NCBI GenBank assembly: GCA_018269005.1
Contig: JAFDVK010000004.1
Location: forward strand, 1 to 64,000
From: Acidobacteriota bacterium
GTDB taxonomy: Bacteria; Acidobacteriota; Blastocatellia; Pyrinomonadales; Pyrinomonadaceae
Reading direction: 5' to 3'
DNA length: 64,000 nt
Position 1 is the stretch's first letter, and each line of letters opens with the position of its first letter. Position numbers and translations under genes: made by a program. The notes below the pieces were generated by a model. It worked only from the letters and a program-made list of their open reading frames with translations. It had not been told where the DNA came from and did no database searches. This document shows, one piece after another, positions 1 through 8,106 of this stretch.

Positions 1-189
1 TCAGCTACTGACTTCCCGACACAGGGCGACTTTGACGGCGACGGCAAGACCGACCTTGCGGTGTGGCGTCCGAACGCTGACCCGACGCAGAACTACTTCT
101 ACGTAAGGACAAGTTCCGGCGGTGCCCTTGCCCAGACCGAATGGGGCCAGAACGGCGACTATCCGGTCAATAACTACAACGCTCATTGA
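1..189 (+). CDS. FG-GAP/VCBS-repeat secreted protein, C-terminal fragment
   Basis: An open frame runs in from the left edge of the window and stops at TGA 187-189, so only the last 62 residues are visible. The fragment carries a calcium-binding-type loop, D-F-D-G-D-G-K-T-D, followed by L-A-V-W-R-P and a short aromatic C-terminus. This is the signature of FG-GAP/VCBS beta-propeller repeats in large secreted or surface proteins, which are frequent in Blastocatellia. A strong terminator follows 25 bp downstream, so the gene ends its transcription unit. The start, signal peptide and overall architecture lie outside the window, and no function beyond an extracellular repeat protein can be assigned. 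Confidence 0.8.
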   Translation, partial: SATDFPTQGDFDGDGKTDLAVWRPNADPTQNYFYVRTSSGGALAQTEWGQNGDYPVNNYNAH

Positions 190-214
190 TCCCACAAGAT
201 CGCTGACATAACAA

Positions 215-245
215 AAGGCCGGGCATCGCCCGGCCTTCTTTTTTT
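215..245 (+). terminator. Rho-independent terminator after the FG-GAP gene
   Basis: A perfect 10-bp GC-rich stem (AAGGCCGGGC / GCCCGGCCTT) with a 3-nt ATC loop is followed by C and eight T residues. It lies 25 bp after the plus-strand stop codon. The minus-strand trxA ends beyond it at 286. Confidence 0.9.
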
Positions 246-285
246 GAGGTCAAAAGCTTAGAATCTTGCGAAGCCTACTCCTAAA

Positions 286-612
286 CTAAACGTGCCGTTT
301 CACCAAATTGGTAAGAGCCTCGCGACTCACACCGCCGACGACACGCTCCTGCTCCTGTCCACCCTTGAAGACGATCAGTGTTGGAATACTGCGAATGCCA
401 TACCGATTTGAAACGGTCGGATTCTCGTCAACATTCAGCTTAAATACCCCGGCGGTTCCCTGAAAATCCTGCGCTACCGCCTCGACGGAATCCGCGATCA
501 TTCTGCATGGACCGCACCATTCGGCCCAAAAATCTACCAATACCGGCTTATCCGAATTCAGGACCTCCGCGTCGAACGCGGTGTCCGTTACTGCCTTTGC
601 AAATTCACCCAT
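286..612 (-). CDS. trxA: thioredoxin
   Basis: Thioredoxin is the cytoplasmic thiol-disulfide oxidoreductase reduced by NADPH-thioredoxin reductase. The 108-residue product is the usual single-domain length. It has the W-C-G-P-C active site at about residues 32-36 and the cis-proline motif I-P-T at about 76-78. The start is supported by AAGGAG about 10 nt upstream of the ATG. It is the last minus-strand gene after an Rrf2 regulator, a thioredoxin-fold protein and a dehydrogenase. A small terminator-like hairpin at 695-718 separates it from them, so it may have its own promoter. Confidence 0.95.
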   Translation of the reverse strand: MGEFAKAVTDTAFDAEVLNSDKPVLVDFWAEWCGPCRMIADSVEAVAQDFQGTAGVFKLNVDENPTVSNRYGIRSIPTLIVFKGGQEQERVVGGVSREALTNLVKRHV

Positions 613-694
613 TTATCCAATTTCTCCTTAAAATGATCCTATGATCTTATCTATATGTTACCCAACTCGGGTAAAAATGTCTGTCTGCCGTCCG

Positions 695-718
695 GCAAAA
701 ATCCGCTCTTCAAAGCGG
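695..718 (-). terminator. Hairpin terminator after the dehydrogenase gene
   Basis: Read on the minus strand, a 5-bp stem C-C-G-C-T / A-G-C-G-G with a 6-nt loop is followed by ATTTTTG just after the dehydrogenase stop codon. The stem is short, so termination may be partial and allow read-through into trxA. Confidence 0.5.
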
Positions 719-721
719 CGT

Positions 722-1732
722 TCAAAACTCTAGAACTATCTTCCCAAAATGCTCTCCGGTCTCCATGTATCGCAATGCGTTCGGAGCCTCGTCAAACGAA
801 AATATCCGATCTATTGCCGGCTGGATCCTTGCACGGTCGAATTCCTGCAGCATCCGCTCAAACATCGCTTTTGACCCGATGAATATCCCCTGCAGACGAA
901 TTGCACGCATAAAGATCGGCACGGTGTTGACCGTTGCTCCCCCTGAAAGTGCTCCGATCATAGATACTGTACCGCCAACACGTACCGAAGCAAGACTCTT
1001 CTCGATCGTACCTGCTCCTCCGACCTCGATAACGTGATCGACACCCACACCGTCTGTTAGGTCAAGCACCGCTTGCTCCCAATCAGGAGTTGACCGATAG
1101 TTGATCGTTTCATCGGCCCCCAAGGCCTTAAGCTTTTCGATCTTTGCGTCGCTGGACGATGTAGCGATAACTCTCGCACCAAAATGCTTTGCGATCTGAA
1201 CCGCAAATATCGAAACTCCGCCGGTACCGAGGATCAAAACTGTTTCGCCAGCTCGCAAATTGCCTGATTCAACCAATGCATTCCATGCGGTCAATCCGGC
1301 ACACGGGAGCGTCGCGGCCTCGGCAAAACTAAGATATTCAGGTATTGCGACAACAGAACACGCGTCAAATGCCGCAAACTCGCGAAGGACGCCGTTCGAA
1401 CGGGCATCACCACCCAGGGTGCTTCGAGCGGCCGAAGAGTCGGGCTTGCCATCGAGCCATTTCTGGGCAACGCTCGGCATCACCCGGTCGCCGACCTTCC
1501 ACGAGGTCACGTTATCCCCAACGGCGACGATCTCGCCCGCTCCATCCGACAGCGGAACGGCGGGCAGTCGCATCCGCGGATTGTATTCCCCGCGAACTAC
1601 CATCAGATCGCGATAATTCAGCGACGCCGCGCACATCTGAACAAGAACCTCATCACCGCCCGGTTCAGGCATTGCGGATTCGACGACCTGCAAATTTTCG
1701 ATGCCGAATGTTTCGAGCTCGTAAGCCTTCAT
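722..1732 (-). CDS. zinc-free MDR-family alcohol dehydrogenase / quinone oxidoreductase-like protein
   Basis: This is a 336-residue medium-chain dehydrogenase/reductase that should catalyse NAD(P)H-dependent oxidoreduction; the substrate is unknown. The GroES-like N-terminal half carries N-Y-R-D where zinc enzymes have a zinc ligand region. The G-H-E motif of zinc alcohol dehydrogenases is replaced by L-S-D-G-A-G-E, so the catalytic zinc is probably absent. The Rossmann motif L-G-T-G-G-V-S lies near residue 165. The frame stays open 105 bp further upstream, but ATG at 1732 begins the conserved M-K-A-Y-E-L and overlaps the TGA of the upstream thioredoxin-fold gene by one base (TGATG). The two genes are therefore probably translationally coupled. 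Confidence 0.85.
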   Translation of the reverse strand: MKAYELETFGIENLQVVESAMPEPGGDEVLVQMCAASLNYRDLMVVRGEYNPRMRLPAVPLSDGAGEIVAVGDNVTSWKVGDRVMPSVAQKWLDGKPDSSAARSTLGGDARSNGVLREFAAFDACSVVAIPEYLSFAEAATLPCAGLTAWNALVESGNLRAGETVLILGTGGVSIFAVQIAKHFGARVIATSSSDAKIEKLKALGADETINYRSTPDWEQAVLDLTDGVGVDHVIEVGGAGTIEKSLASVRVGGTVSMIGALSGGATVNTVPIFMRAIRLQGIFIGSKAMFERMLQEFDRARIQPAIDRIFSFDEAPNALRYMETGEHFGKIVLEF

Positions 1733-2364
1733 CACACACCAAGTGTGGCAGAAACAAGCGATGCCGTTCCGATACCGACCGTCGCGTGTTCCGCGATCTC
1801 GGCAGCGATCGAGTTGCCCTTGTCCGCAATGTACCAACGCTGGACCGCCTCAAGAATTTCATCCTTAGGCGTGTTCTTAGCCTTTAGCTCCTCGAAGAGA
1901 TCCTGCGCACCTTTTGGTCTTGGCCCCCACGACCACAGTACCGTGTCCGTTTTCCTATCGACAGAGATCAGCTTCGGGATCGACCGGGAACCATTTGTCA
2001 GATAAAGATCCATAAGCTCCTGGTTCTGATCTCGGAGCAAATATCTTGTCTCGATCAATGGGTTCAGGCTCGCTAACTGTTCCATTACCGGCAAACTCTG
2101 GGCTGCGTCTCCGCACCAACCTTCGGTAAGGATGTACCAGATGCGCTCCGTACCCACTTGGCTTATCCGCTTCGCAGACGCGGTCTCCGGAATAAAGGTT
2201 TTCAATATCCGGTCGATACGCTTTCGGTTCAGATGAGCGAAGCTAACCTTTGCAACGGGTTGATCGTCTCCCGTAGTTTTGCCTTCCCGCAGGAGATCGT
2301 CGATCAGTTTCAAATACTGCTGAAATGTCATCGACTTCACTAAATACTCACGCATAATTCCCAT
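1732..2364 (-). CDS. thioredoxin-family protein
   Basis: A cytoplasmic thioredoxin-fold protein of up to 210 residues with no signal peptide. It resembles the thioredoxin_9-type proteins common in Bacteroidota. The active-site segment is W-C-G-D-A-A-Q with a single cysteine instead of C-x-x-C, so it is not a classical dithiol oxidoreductase. A cis-proline-like S-I-P-K-L segment follows. ATG at 2364 gives the longest form. ATGs at 2355 and 2331 are alternatives, and the last gives the family-like M-T-F-Q-Q-Y-L start. It lies between the Rrf2 gene and the dehydrogenase. A 19-bp Rrf2-type operator at 2372-2390 lies just upstream of the start. Confidence 0.8.
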   Translation of the reverse strand: MGIMREYLVKSMTFQQYLKLIDDLLREGKTTGDDQPVAKVSFAHLNRKRIDRILKTFIPETASAKRISQVGTERIWYILTEGWCGDAAQSLPVMEQLASLNPLIETRYLLRDQNQELMDLYLTNGSRSIPKLISVDRKTDTVLWSWGPRPKGAQDLFEELKAKNTPKDEILEAVQRWYIADKGNSIAAEIAEHATVGIGTASLVSATLGV

Positions 2365-2371
2365 TTTGATC

Positions 2372-2390
2372 TGTAACTATTATTGATACA
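2372..2390. promoter_or_regulatory. second Rrf2-type operator (TGTAAC-N7-GATACA)
   Basis: TGTAAC, seven A/T bases, then GATACA. The architecture and five of six bases of the second arm match the operator at 2845-2863. It lies a few bases upstream of the thioredoxin-fold gene. A minus-strand -10-like GATAAT (2396-2391) abuts it, but no good -35 is visible. It is inferred to be a target of the adjacent Rrf2 regulator. Confidence 0.6.
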
Positions 2391-2406
2391 ATTATCTTGA
2401 AATTTT

Positions 2407-2841
2407 TTAAGCAGCGGCCGTACTTTCTATATCGATCATTCCAAGCACGCTCGCCAGCGAAAATTCACCTAATTTTTCAGCAACGCTTCTATCGATCGCC
2501 TTTTGAAGGTTGCATAGCACCGCCTCGATACTTCGCCCGACAGGACAGTCCTGATTCGCCTGCTTCGCCGGCAAAGCGAACACCTCGCCGCACGAAACGG
2601 CCTTATATACCTCCACGAGGCACACCTTCTCAGGCGGAAGTACAAGCCGGGTTCCGCCAGAGGCACCCGTTTGCGATTCGACAAGGTGCGCACTCGCAAG
2701 CTGCCCGAGTATCCGCCGGATCACGACAGGGTTCGTATTAACGCTCTGGGCGATCGTATCGGACTTCAGATTTGTCTCGCCCTTTAACGCAAGTAGAGCG
2801 AGAATATGAACCGCCATTGCGAATTGGCTATTAGCTGCCAT
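2407..2841 (-). CDS. Rrf2-family transcriptional regulator
   Basis: A 144-residue winged-helix regulator of the Rrf2 superfamily, whose members (IscR, NsrR, CymR, YwnA) sense iron-sulfur, nitrosative, thiol or redox status. The N-terminal helix-turn-helix is followed by the wing segment G-A-S-G-G-T-R-L. Four cysteines follow: one in K-V-C-L-V, one in V-S-C-G, then D-C-P-V-G-R-S-I and V-L-C. The C-P-V-G motif resembles the YwnA-like subgroup more than IscR. The frame is open 54 bp further upstream, but ATG at 2841 is preferred because it gives M-A-A-N-S-Q-F and sits immediately after a good promoter. It probably controls itself and the thioredoxin-fold/dehydrogenase genes. Confidence 0.9.
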   Translation of the reverse strand: MAANSQFAMAVHILALLALKGETNLKSDTIAQSVNTNPVVIRRILGQLASAHLVESQTGASGGTRLVLPPEKVCLVEVYKAVSCGEVFALPAKQANQDCPVGRSIEAVLCNLQKAIDRSVAEKLGEFSLASVLGMIDIESTAAA

Positions 2842-2844
2842 AAC

Positions 2845-2863
2845 TGTAACAAGTATAGTTACA
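2845..2863. promoter_or_regulatory. Rrf2 autoregulatory operator (TGTAAC-N7-GTTACA)
   Basis: A perfect inverted repeat with 6-bp arms and a 7-bp A/T-rich spacer that contains the -10 box of the rrf2 promoter. Binding here would block RNA polymerase. The same architecture recurs at 2372-2390. Confidence 0.75.
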
Positions 2864-2880
2864 ATAGGCTGAATTGTCAA
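2852..2880 (-). promoter_or_regulatory. sigma-70 promoter of the Rrf2 gene
   Basis: On the minus strand: TTGACA (2880-2875), a 17-bp spacer, then TATACT (2857-2852). It is nearly consensus. The -10 box is buried in the 19-bp operator, and the start codon lies 11 bp downstream of the -10. Confidence 0.8.
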
Positions 2881-2957
2881 CTTTGCGAACAGCAAAACGC
2901 CGAACTCGCTGTACTAGCGATTCCGGCGTTCCCCAAAAAGGACCATAAGGTCGAACC

Positions 2958-4760
2958 TTATTTGGTCGGGATCTTTATCTCGCGGCCGGCAAAAAGAACC
3001 GAATTTGGGAGAAGGCCGTTAAATTTTGCAAGCTCAGCAGCGTCGATCTTTTCGCGAGCTGCGATCTTTGCGACAGTGTCGCCTGCCTTTGCTTTCACGA
3101 CACGCGTTTTTGCCGATGGAACCGTCGCAACAGGTCGATTCGTCGGGCGAGTGTACGCAGTTGATTCGACGCGGTTGCCGACGGCCACAGGAACGAACAC
3201 CTTACCGCTCGGGTGCTTCATTCCGGGGTTTGCTTCCATCAGCTCGGCAACACTTACGCCTGTCTTGTTCGAAATGGACTGCCACGTCTCACCATGCGAG
3301 GTATTGGCAAGATTCGTATTAGGGATCTTGGAAGCCGGCAAACGCTTGAAGATCGCCGCGACCTCATTTGCCTTCCCGACAGGGACGTTCACGACATACG
3401 GCACCGGCGGAGTCGTGTTCGTGCGCAAATGAGGATTTAGATAGCGAAGAAGCTGAACGCTCGTGTCCGCCGCAGCAGCGATGAGGTTCAGGTTGGTCGA
3501 CGCAGGAACACGAAGACGATCATAGCGAAGCGAAGGTGCCGGCCGTATCTGGCCGAAACCATACTGGGTCGGATTGTTCGCGATCAAGATCGTTGCAAGA
3601 ATGTTCGGAACGTAGTTACGCGTTTCACGCGGAAGATACGGGAACGCCAGCCAGAAATTCTCGGCCCCCGCACGACGGATCGCGCGATCAACGTTTCCTT
3701 CACCCGAGTTATACGCGGCCATCGCGAGTTCCCAATTCCCGTGGTAGCGGTTCGCAAGGAACTTCAAATAACGTGCCGACGCACGAGTTGCCTCATCAAA
3801 GCTGTTGCGTTCGTCAACATAAGCTGTTCGCTGAAGGCCGAATCTGACGCCTGTTCCGGGAATGAACTGCCAAAGGCCTGAGGCAGCGGCAGACGAAAAT
3901 GCTGTCGGCTTCCAAGCGCTTTCGACCTGGCCGAGCCACGCCACATTCTCGGGAACGCCCTCTTCACGGAAAATTCGCCGAGCCATCGACATAAACATTC
4001 CGGAGCGATAAAGCCCAACTTCCATCGTCGTACGACCGCGGCCGCGGTAGTAGTTGATGAACTGCTGGATCATCGGATGCACCTGGAACGAGAACCCGAG
4101 AGATCGGTTCGAGACGACACGCTGCAGATATTGGTACTGTTCTTGAGCGACCGGATTGTCGTCAACATTCTGCTCTTCCGGTGTCAGCTCGAGTTTTGCA
4201 AGGTCATCGAGCGGTGAAGGCTCGAACTCCTGGTTCACGAAACCTCGCGGAGCAGCGTCGCTTGGACCGCCGACCACAGCAACGGTAGAGTTCGCGGCCG
4301 GGGTATTCGCTCCGGGCTTCGCCATTTGGGCGACCTGATCTGCAAGTTTTACATCAACTTCCCATCCACAAGTTGCTGCAACACCACGCACTTGCGGCAT
4401 TTGGCTATCAGACGGGTATTCGATGCGATAAACGGTCTCGATAAGCTGGTTGTAGCAGTTTTGAAGGCGTGGTTCGCCCTGAATATTCAAAGTGGAGTAG
4501 AGAAACACCTCGACGGACTTATCAAAACGTGCCCCGGCGTCCTGATATCGCCCTTGCGAATACGCGGTCAGACCTTCCTTGAACGCTTTGCCGGACTCAA
4601 GCAGAACATAGTTCACGTCTGCCTGCGCACGGGTAACCTCGGCCGGCCGCGTGTTATTGCTCGACCGTGTGCTCGTGATCTGTGCGGATCCGTTGATAGC
4701 CGCAAAAAGCGACATCGATGCAGCGAGAGCCATTGGGGCGATTCCAAATTTCTTCATCAA
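2958..4760 (-). CDS. MltD-like membrane-bound lytic murein transglycosylase with LysM domains
   Basis: A periplasmic peptidoglycan-cleaving lytic transglycosylase of 600 residues. A signal peptide (M-M-K-K, a hydrophobic stretch, cleavage near A-A-I-N-G-S-A-Q) is followed by a helical region. The SLT domain lies at about 255-400, with the catalytic glutamate in G-Q-V-E-S-A-W and the downstream G-L-W-Q-F-I-P motif. Two LysM peptidoglycan-binding modules lie at the C-terminus (the H-G-E-T-W and K-A-G-D-T-V segments). Unlike typical MltD there is no lipobox. It stands alone, downstream of lon, with its own candidate promoter at 4890-4917. Confidence 0.9.
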   Translation of the reverse strand: MMKKFGIAPMALAASMSLFAAINGSAQITSTRSSNNTRPAEVTRAQADVNYVLLESGKAFKEGLTAYSQGRYQDAGARFDKSVEVFLYSTLNIQGEPRLQNCYNQLIETVYRIEYPSDSQMPQVRGVAATCGWEVDVKLADQVAQMAKPGANTPAANSTVAVVGGPSDAAPRGFVNQEFEPSPLDDLAKLELTPEEQNVDDNPVAQEQYQYLQRVVSNRSLGFSFQVHPMIQQFINYYRGRGRTTMEVGLYRSGMFMSMARRIFREEGVPENVAWLGQVESAWKPTAFSSAAASGLWQFIPGTGVRFGLQRTAYVDERNSFDEATRASARYLKFLANRYHGNWELAMAAYNSGEGNVDRAIRRAGAENFWLAFPYLPRETRNYVPNILATILIANNPTQYGFGQIRPAPSLRYDRLRVPASTNLNLIAAAADTSVQLLRYLNPHLRTNTTPPVPYVVNVPVGKANEVAAIFKRLPASKIPNTNLANTSHGETWQSISNKTGVSVAELMEANPGMKHPSGKVFVPVAVGNRVESTAYTRPTNRPVATVPSAKTRVVKAKAGDTVAKIAAREKIDAAELAKFNGLLPNSVLFAGREIKIPTK

Positions 4761-4889
4761 AAACCTTATAAATACTGCTCTTGGAACTCCTTTTCGGCAG
4801 AGGAACGAGTGTTTATGACACGTTTTTCTTCCAAAAGAACAAATAAGTTAACGCTGTCCAGGCGAAAAAGTTCGCTTTCTTCGGTTCGC

Positions 4890-4917
4890 ACTATAGGAGC
4901 GGTTCACGCATGCGCAA
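4890..4917 (-). promoter_or_regulatory. candidate promoter of the lytic transglycosylase gene
   Basis: On the minus strand: TTGCGC (4917-4912), a 16-bp spacer, TATAGT (4895-4890). The leader to the start codon is about 120 nt. Nothing else stands out in the gap between this gene and lon. Confidence 0.5.
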
Positions 4918-5005
4918 ACACTCACTATAAGTTTATCAACAATGAAAACCTTCGGTCAATGCTCGAAACCATTATAAAATAAGGAATTTCACAGCCTCCG
5001 CACGG

Positions 5006-7438
5006 TCAACTCCCCGATTTCGAAACTGCCACCTTCGCTGCATTTGCCCTTTTCGCGGACGGTCTCAGAGCCGCGTCAAAGACATCCTGCACGTTATCAA
5101 CAAAAATAAACTTCAAATCGTCGTGAACTTCCTGCGGAAGATCGACAAGATCGCGTTCATTTGCTGCGGGCAAGATCACCGTCTTAATTCGTGCACGGCG
5201 GGCCGCAAGCAGCTTTTCTTTGACTCCGCCGATCGGAAGCACGTTGCCCCTAAGTGTGATCTCGCCTGTCATCGCGATCTGGTGCCGCACAGGACGCTCA
5301 GAGAGAACCGAAACGAGCGCCGTTGCCATTCCGATACCGGCCGATGGCCCATCTTTTGGGATCGCACCTTCGGGCAAATGTATATGGACGTCGTATTTAT
5401 CGAGTACGTCTTCGTCGATACCTAGTTTGACGAACCGGCTCTTGGCAAAGGTGAAGGCCGCCTGCGCCGATTCCTGCATCACCTCGCCGAGTTGGCCGGT
5501 GAGTTGAAGTTTCCCTTTTCCGCGCGTCCGCAACGCCTCGATGATCAGGATCTCACCACCGGTTGCCGTCCACGCAAGGCCTGTGACCGTGCCGACAGCG
5601 TCCTTATCAGGAGCCTTTTCTATATGTATCTTCGGAACGCGCAGGAAGTCCGTAACGTTGTCAGCGGTTACCTTGACGGGCTGGATCGTTCGCTTTGCTT
5701 CAGCTTTGCGGCGTGCGACCTTGCGGCAGATCTTTCCGATCTCGCGCTCGAGCTGACGCAGTCCTGCTTCCTGCGTATATTCCGTAATGATCCGCAGAAC
5801 AGCCCTTTTCTCGAACTTCACATCCTTCTCCGAAAGGCCGTTCTCTTCGATCTGCTTTGGAATAACGTGCCGGCGCGCGATCTCAAGCTTTTCGCTGGCA
5901 GTGTAGCCGGAAAGCACGATCACTTCCATGCGGTCACGCAATGCCGGCTGGATCGTCTCCAGCACGTTCGCGGTCGTCATGAACATCACGTTCGAAAGAT
6001 CGAACGGCAATCCGAGATAGTTATCCCTGAACGCAAAATTCTGCTCAGGATCAAGCACCTCGAGTAAAGCCGAACTCGGATCTCCGCGAAAATCCGCTCC
6101 GACCTTGTCGATCTCGTCGAGCATTACGAGCGGATTGTTGGTTCCGGCTTGCTGGATCGCCTGGATGATGCGGCCCGGCATCGCACCGACGTACGTCCGC
6201 CGATGGCCGCGGATCTCCGCTTCGTCGTGCAGCCCGCCAAGGCTTAGCCGTACAAACTTCCGGTCGATCGCACGTGCAACCGAGCGTCCGAGACTCGTTT
6301 TGCCGACTCCGGGAGGGCCTACCAGGCACAGGATCGAGCCCTTTGGCTTTGCACGAAGCTTGCGAACAGCCAAGGCTTCGATAATGCGGTCTTTCACCTT
6401 TGGCAGGCCGTAATGATCTTCATCTAAAACCTTTTGTGCCTGAGTAAGATCCAAGTTGTCGCTGGATGAAGTCGACCACGGAAGCTCGATCATAATGTCG
6501 AGCCAATTTCTTAACGTCGCGGTTTCGGCCGCGTCCGGGTGCATCCGCTCGAACTTCTTCAGCTGCCGCAGAGCTTCAGTCTGGACCGTTTCGGGCATGT
6601 TGGCGTTCGTGATCTTTTCGCGATAGGTCTCGACCTCTTCGTAAAGCTCGTTGCCTTCGCCAAGTTCGCCTTGGATCGCCTTTAGCTGCTGGCGCAGGAA
6701 GTATTCGCGCTGTGAGCGATCGATGTCCGCCCGTGCCTGAGTGTTTATCTCCTGCTGGACGGTCAAGACTTCGATCTCTTTACTCAGAAGCTCGTTGACA
6801 CGACGCAGCCGCGGGATCGGGTCGGCAATATCGAGGATCGATTGAGCCGCTTCCGGGCGCAGATCGAGATTCGAAGCCGAAAGGTCGGCAAGGCGTCCGG
6901 CATCGTCGAGATTTGCGATGATCGCGAGCACCTCTGGCGAGATCGGCTTGCCCAAGCTCATCGCTCGTTCCATCGAGCCTCGAACATTCCTGATAAGAGC
7001 TTCGACTTCTAGCGAATTCTTCGGTGCAAGCGGTTCGGTCACCGGCGTGACTTGCGCACGGATATAGCTTCCGCTCGGATCGACCGAATCGACTTTGCAG
7101 CGGGAAAGTCCTTGAATAAGGATGCGAATGCGTCCGTCGGGGAGTTTGAGCATCCGCATAATGATGGCGACGGTGCCCATCGTATAAAGGTCATCCTGTG
7201 AAGGCTCTTCTTTGTTTACGTCCTTTTGCGAGACGAGCAGGATCATCCGATTGTCCTTAAGAGCTTCCTCGACAGCCTTTATCGACCGGTCACGCGAAAC
7301 AAAAAGCGGCACGATCATAAAGGGATAGATAACAATATCCCTAAGCGGCAGGACCGGAAGTTCCGGCGGCACCTGCATCATTGGTTCAACGATCTCTGGA
7401 TCGCTCAATGCGACCGTAAAATCTTCACCTTCGATCAT
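5006..7438 (-). CDS. lon: ATP-dependent Lon protease
   Basis: The 810-residue product is a full-length bacterial Lon, the homohexameric cytoplasmic AAA+ protease that removes misfolded and regulatory proteins. The N-terminal LON substrate domain begins at P-V-L-P-L-R-D-I-V. The AAA+ module has Walker A G-P-P-G-V-G-K-T and Walker B M-L-D-E-I-D-K. The C-terminal peptidase has the catalytic serine in P-K-D-G-P-S-A-G-I and the catalytic lysine in G-G-V-K-E-K-L. The residues needed for activity are present. It is transcribed alone or together with the small membrane-protein gene 52 bp upstream. No HrcA (CIRCE) element was seen. Confidence 0.97.
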   Translation of the reverse strand: MIEGEDFTVALSDPEIVEPMMQVPPELPVLPLRDIVIYPFMIVPLFVSRDRSIKAVEEALKDNRMILLVSQKDVNKEEPSQDDLYTMGTVAIIMRMLKLPDGRIRILIQGLSRCKVDSVDPSGSYIRAQVTPVTEPLAPKNSLEVEALIRNVRGSMERAMSLGKPISPEVLAIIANLDDAGRLADLSASNLDLRPEAAQSILDIADPIPRLRRVNELLSKEIEVLTVQQEINTQARADIDRSQREYFLRQQLKAIQGELGEGNELYEEVETYREKITNANMPETVQTEALRQLKKFERMHPDAAETATLRNWLDIMIELPWSTSSSDNLDLTQAQKVLDEDHYGLPKVKDRIIEALAVRKLRAKPKGSILCLVGPPGVGKTSLGRSVARAIDRKFVRLSLGGLHDEAEIRGHRRTYVGAMPGRIIQAIQQAGTNNPLVMLDEIDKVGADFRGDPSSALLEVLDPEQNFAFRDNYLGLPFDLSNVMFMTTANVLETIQPALRDRMEVIVLSGYTASEKLEIARRHVIPKQIEENGLSEKDVKFEKRAVLRIITEYTQEAGLRQLEREIGKICRKVARRKAEAKRTIQPVKVTADNVTDFLRVPKIHIEKAPDKDAVGTVTGLAWTATGGEILIIEALRTRGKGKLQLTGQLGEVMQESAQAAFTFAKSRFVKLGIDEDVLDKYDVHIHLPEGAIPKDGPSAGIGMATALVSVLSERPVRHQIAMTGEITLRGNVLPIGGVKEKLLAARRARIKTVILPAANERDLVDLPQEVHDDLKFIFVDNVQDVFDAALRPSAKRANAAKVAVSKSGS

Positions 7439-7490
7439 ATGTTCTCAATGTTAGAGAATTAGCTTTTAAAGGGCAAAGAGCAGAAAAATT

Positions 7491-8012
7491 TCAGGACGCG
7501 GCTTTTATCGCTGTAACCCGCCAATAAATGAGGGCACGCTCCGCCTTTGGAGAAAACCCGTCGAGCGAGATCGAAACCGGCACGGTCTCGCCCGCCTTCA
7601 GGATCGGCTGCTGCTGAGGAACAAAAAGCAGACGGCGTTCCTTTACGACCTGTTTTTGACGATCGACCACCGAAACATTCACCTCGAGGATCGAGATATC
7701 ATGAGTTCCCTTGTTGCGGATCTGGCCCTTGATGAACATCGAGATCGTGCCCAGGCCCGTCGGTGACTCTATCGTCTCGTCGTCATTGGTCGTGATGATG
7801 ATGTCCTTGTTTAATTCGGCAAACTCAGGGCTGCCGGGCTTGGCTGCCGTTTCCAGAAGCTGGCTTGTCTGGTCTTCGATCGACGGTCTTTGCGAAAGAA
7901 AATAGAATGCGACGGCGAGAACCAGCAACCCGATAAGGATCCCGATCAGAAATATCGGGTTGAATCTCCGTTCCTTCTTTTTTGCGGCAAACATTTCGTC
8001 CATATCGTCCAT
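7491..8012 (-). CDS. single-pass membrane protein of unknown function
   Basis: A 173-residue protein with a charged cytoplasmic N-terminus (K-K-K-E-R-R), one transmembrane helix at about 19-40, and an extracytoplasmic beta-rich domain. The domain has N-K-G-T-H-D-I-S-I-L-E-V-N-V-S-V-V-D-style strands, typical of FxLYD/DUF2393-like or late-embryogenesis-like domains. That resemblance is by eye and not firm. ATG at 8012 or the in-frame ATG at 8003 could start it; neither has a clear ribosome-binding site. It lies 52 bp upstream of lon on the same strand and diverges from priA. Confidence 0.75.
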   Translation of the reverse strand: MDDMDEMFAAKKKERRFNPIFLIGILIGLLVLAVAFYFLSQRPSIEDQTSQLLETAAKPGSPEFAELNKDIIITTNDDETIESPTGLGTISMFIKGQIRNKGTHDISILEVNVSVVDRQKQVVKERRLLFVPQQQPILKAGETVPVSISLDGFSPKAERALIYWRVTAIKAAS

Positions 8013-8106
8013 TCTATCGCAAAATTAGATCGTTAGCTCTATCGGCAACTCGACGCGCTTCGCCGGATGGCAGCAAAGTGAAACATCCTGTAAAATCGCA
8101 ACTACT

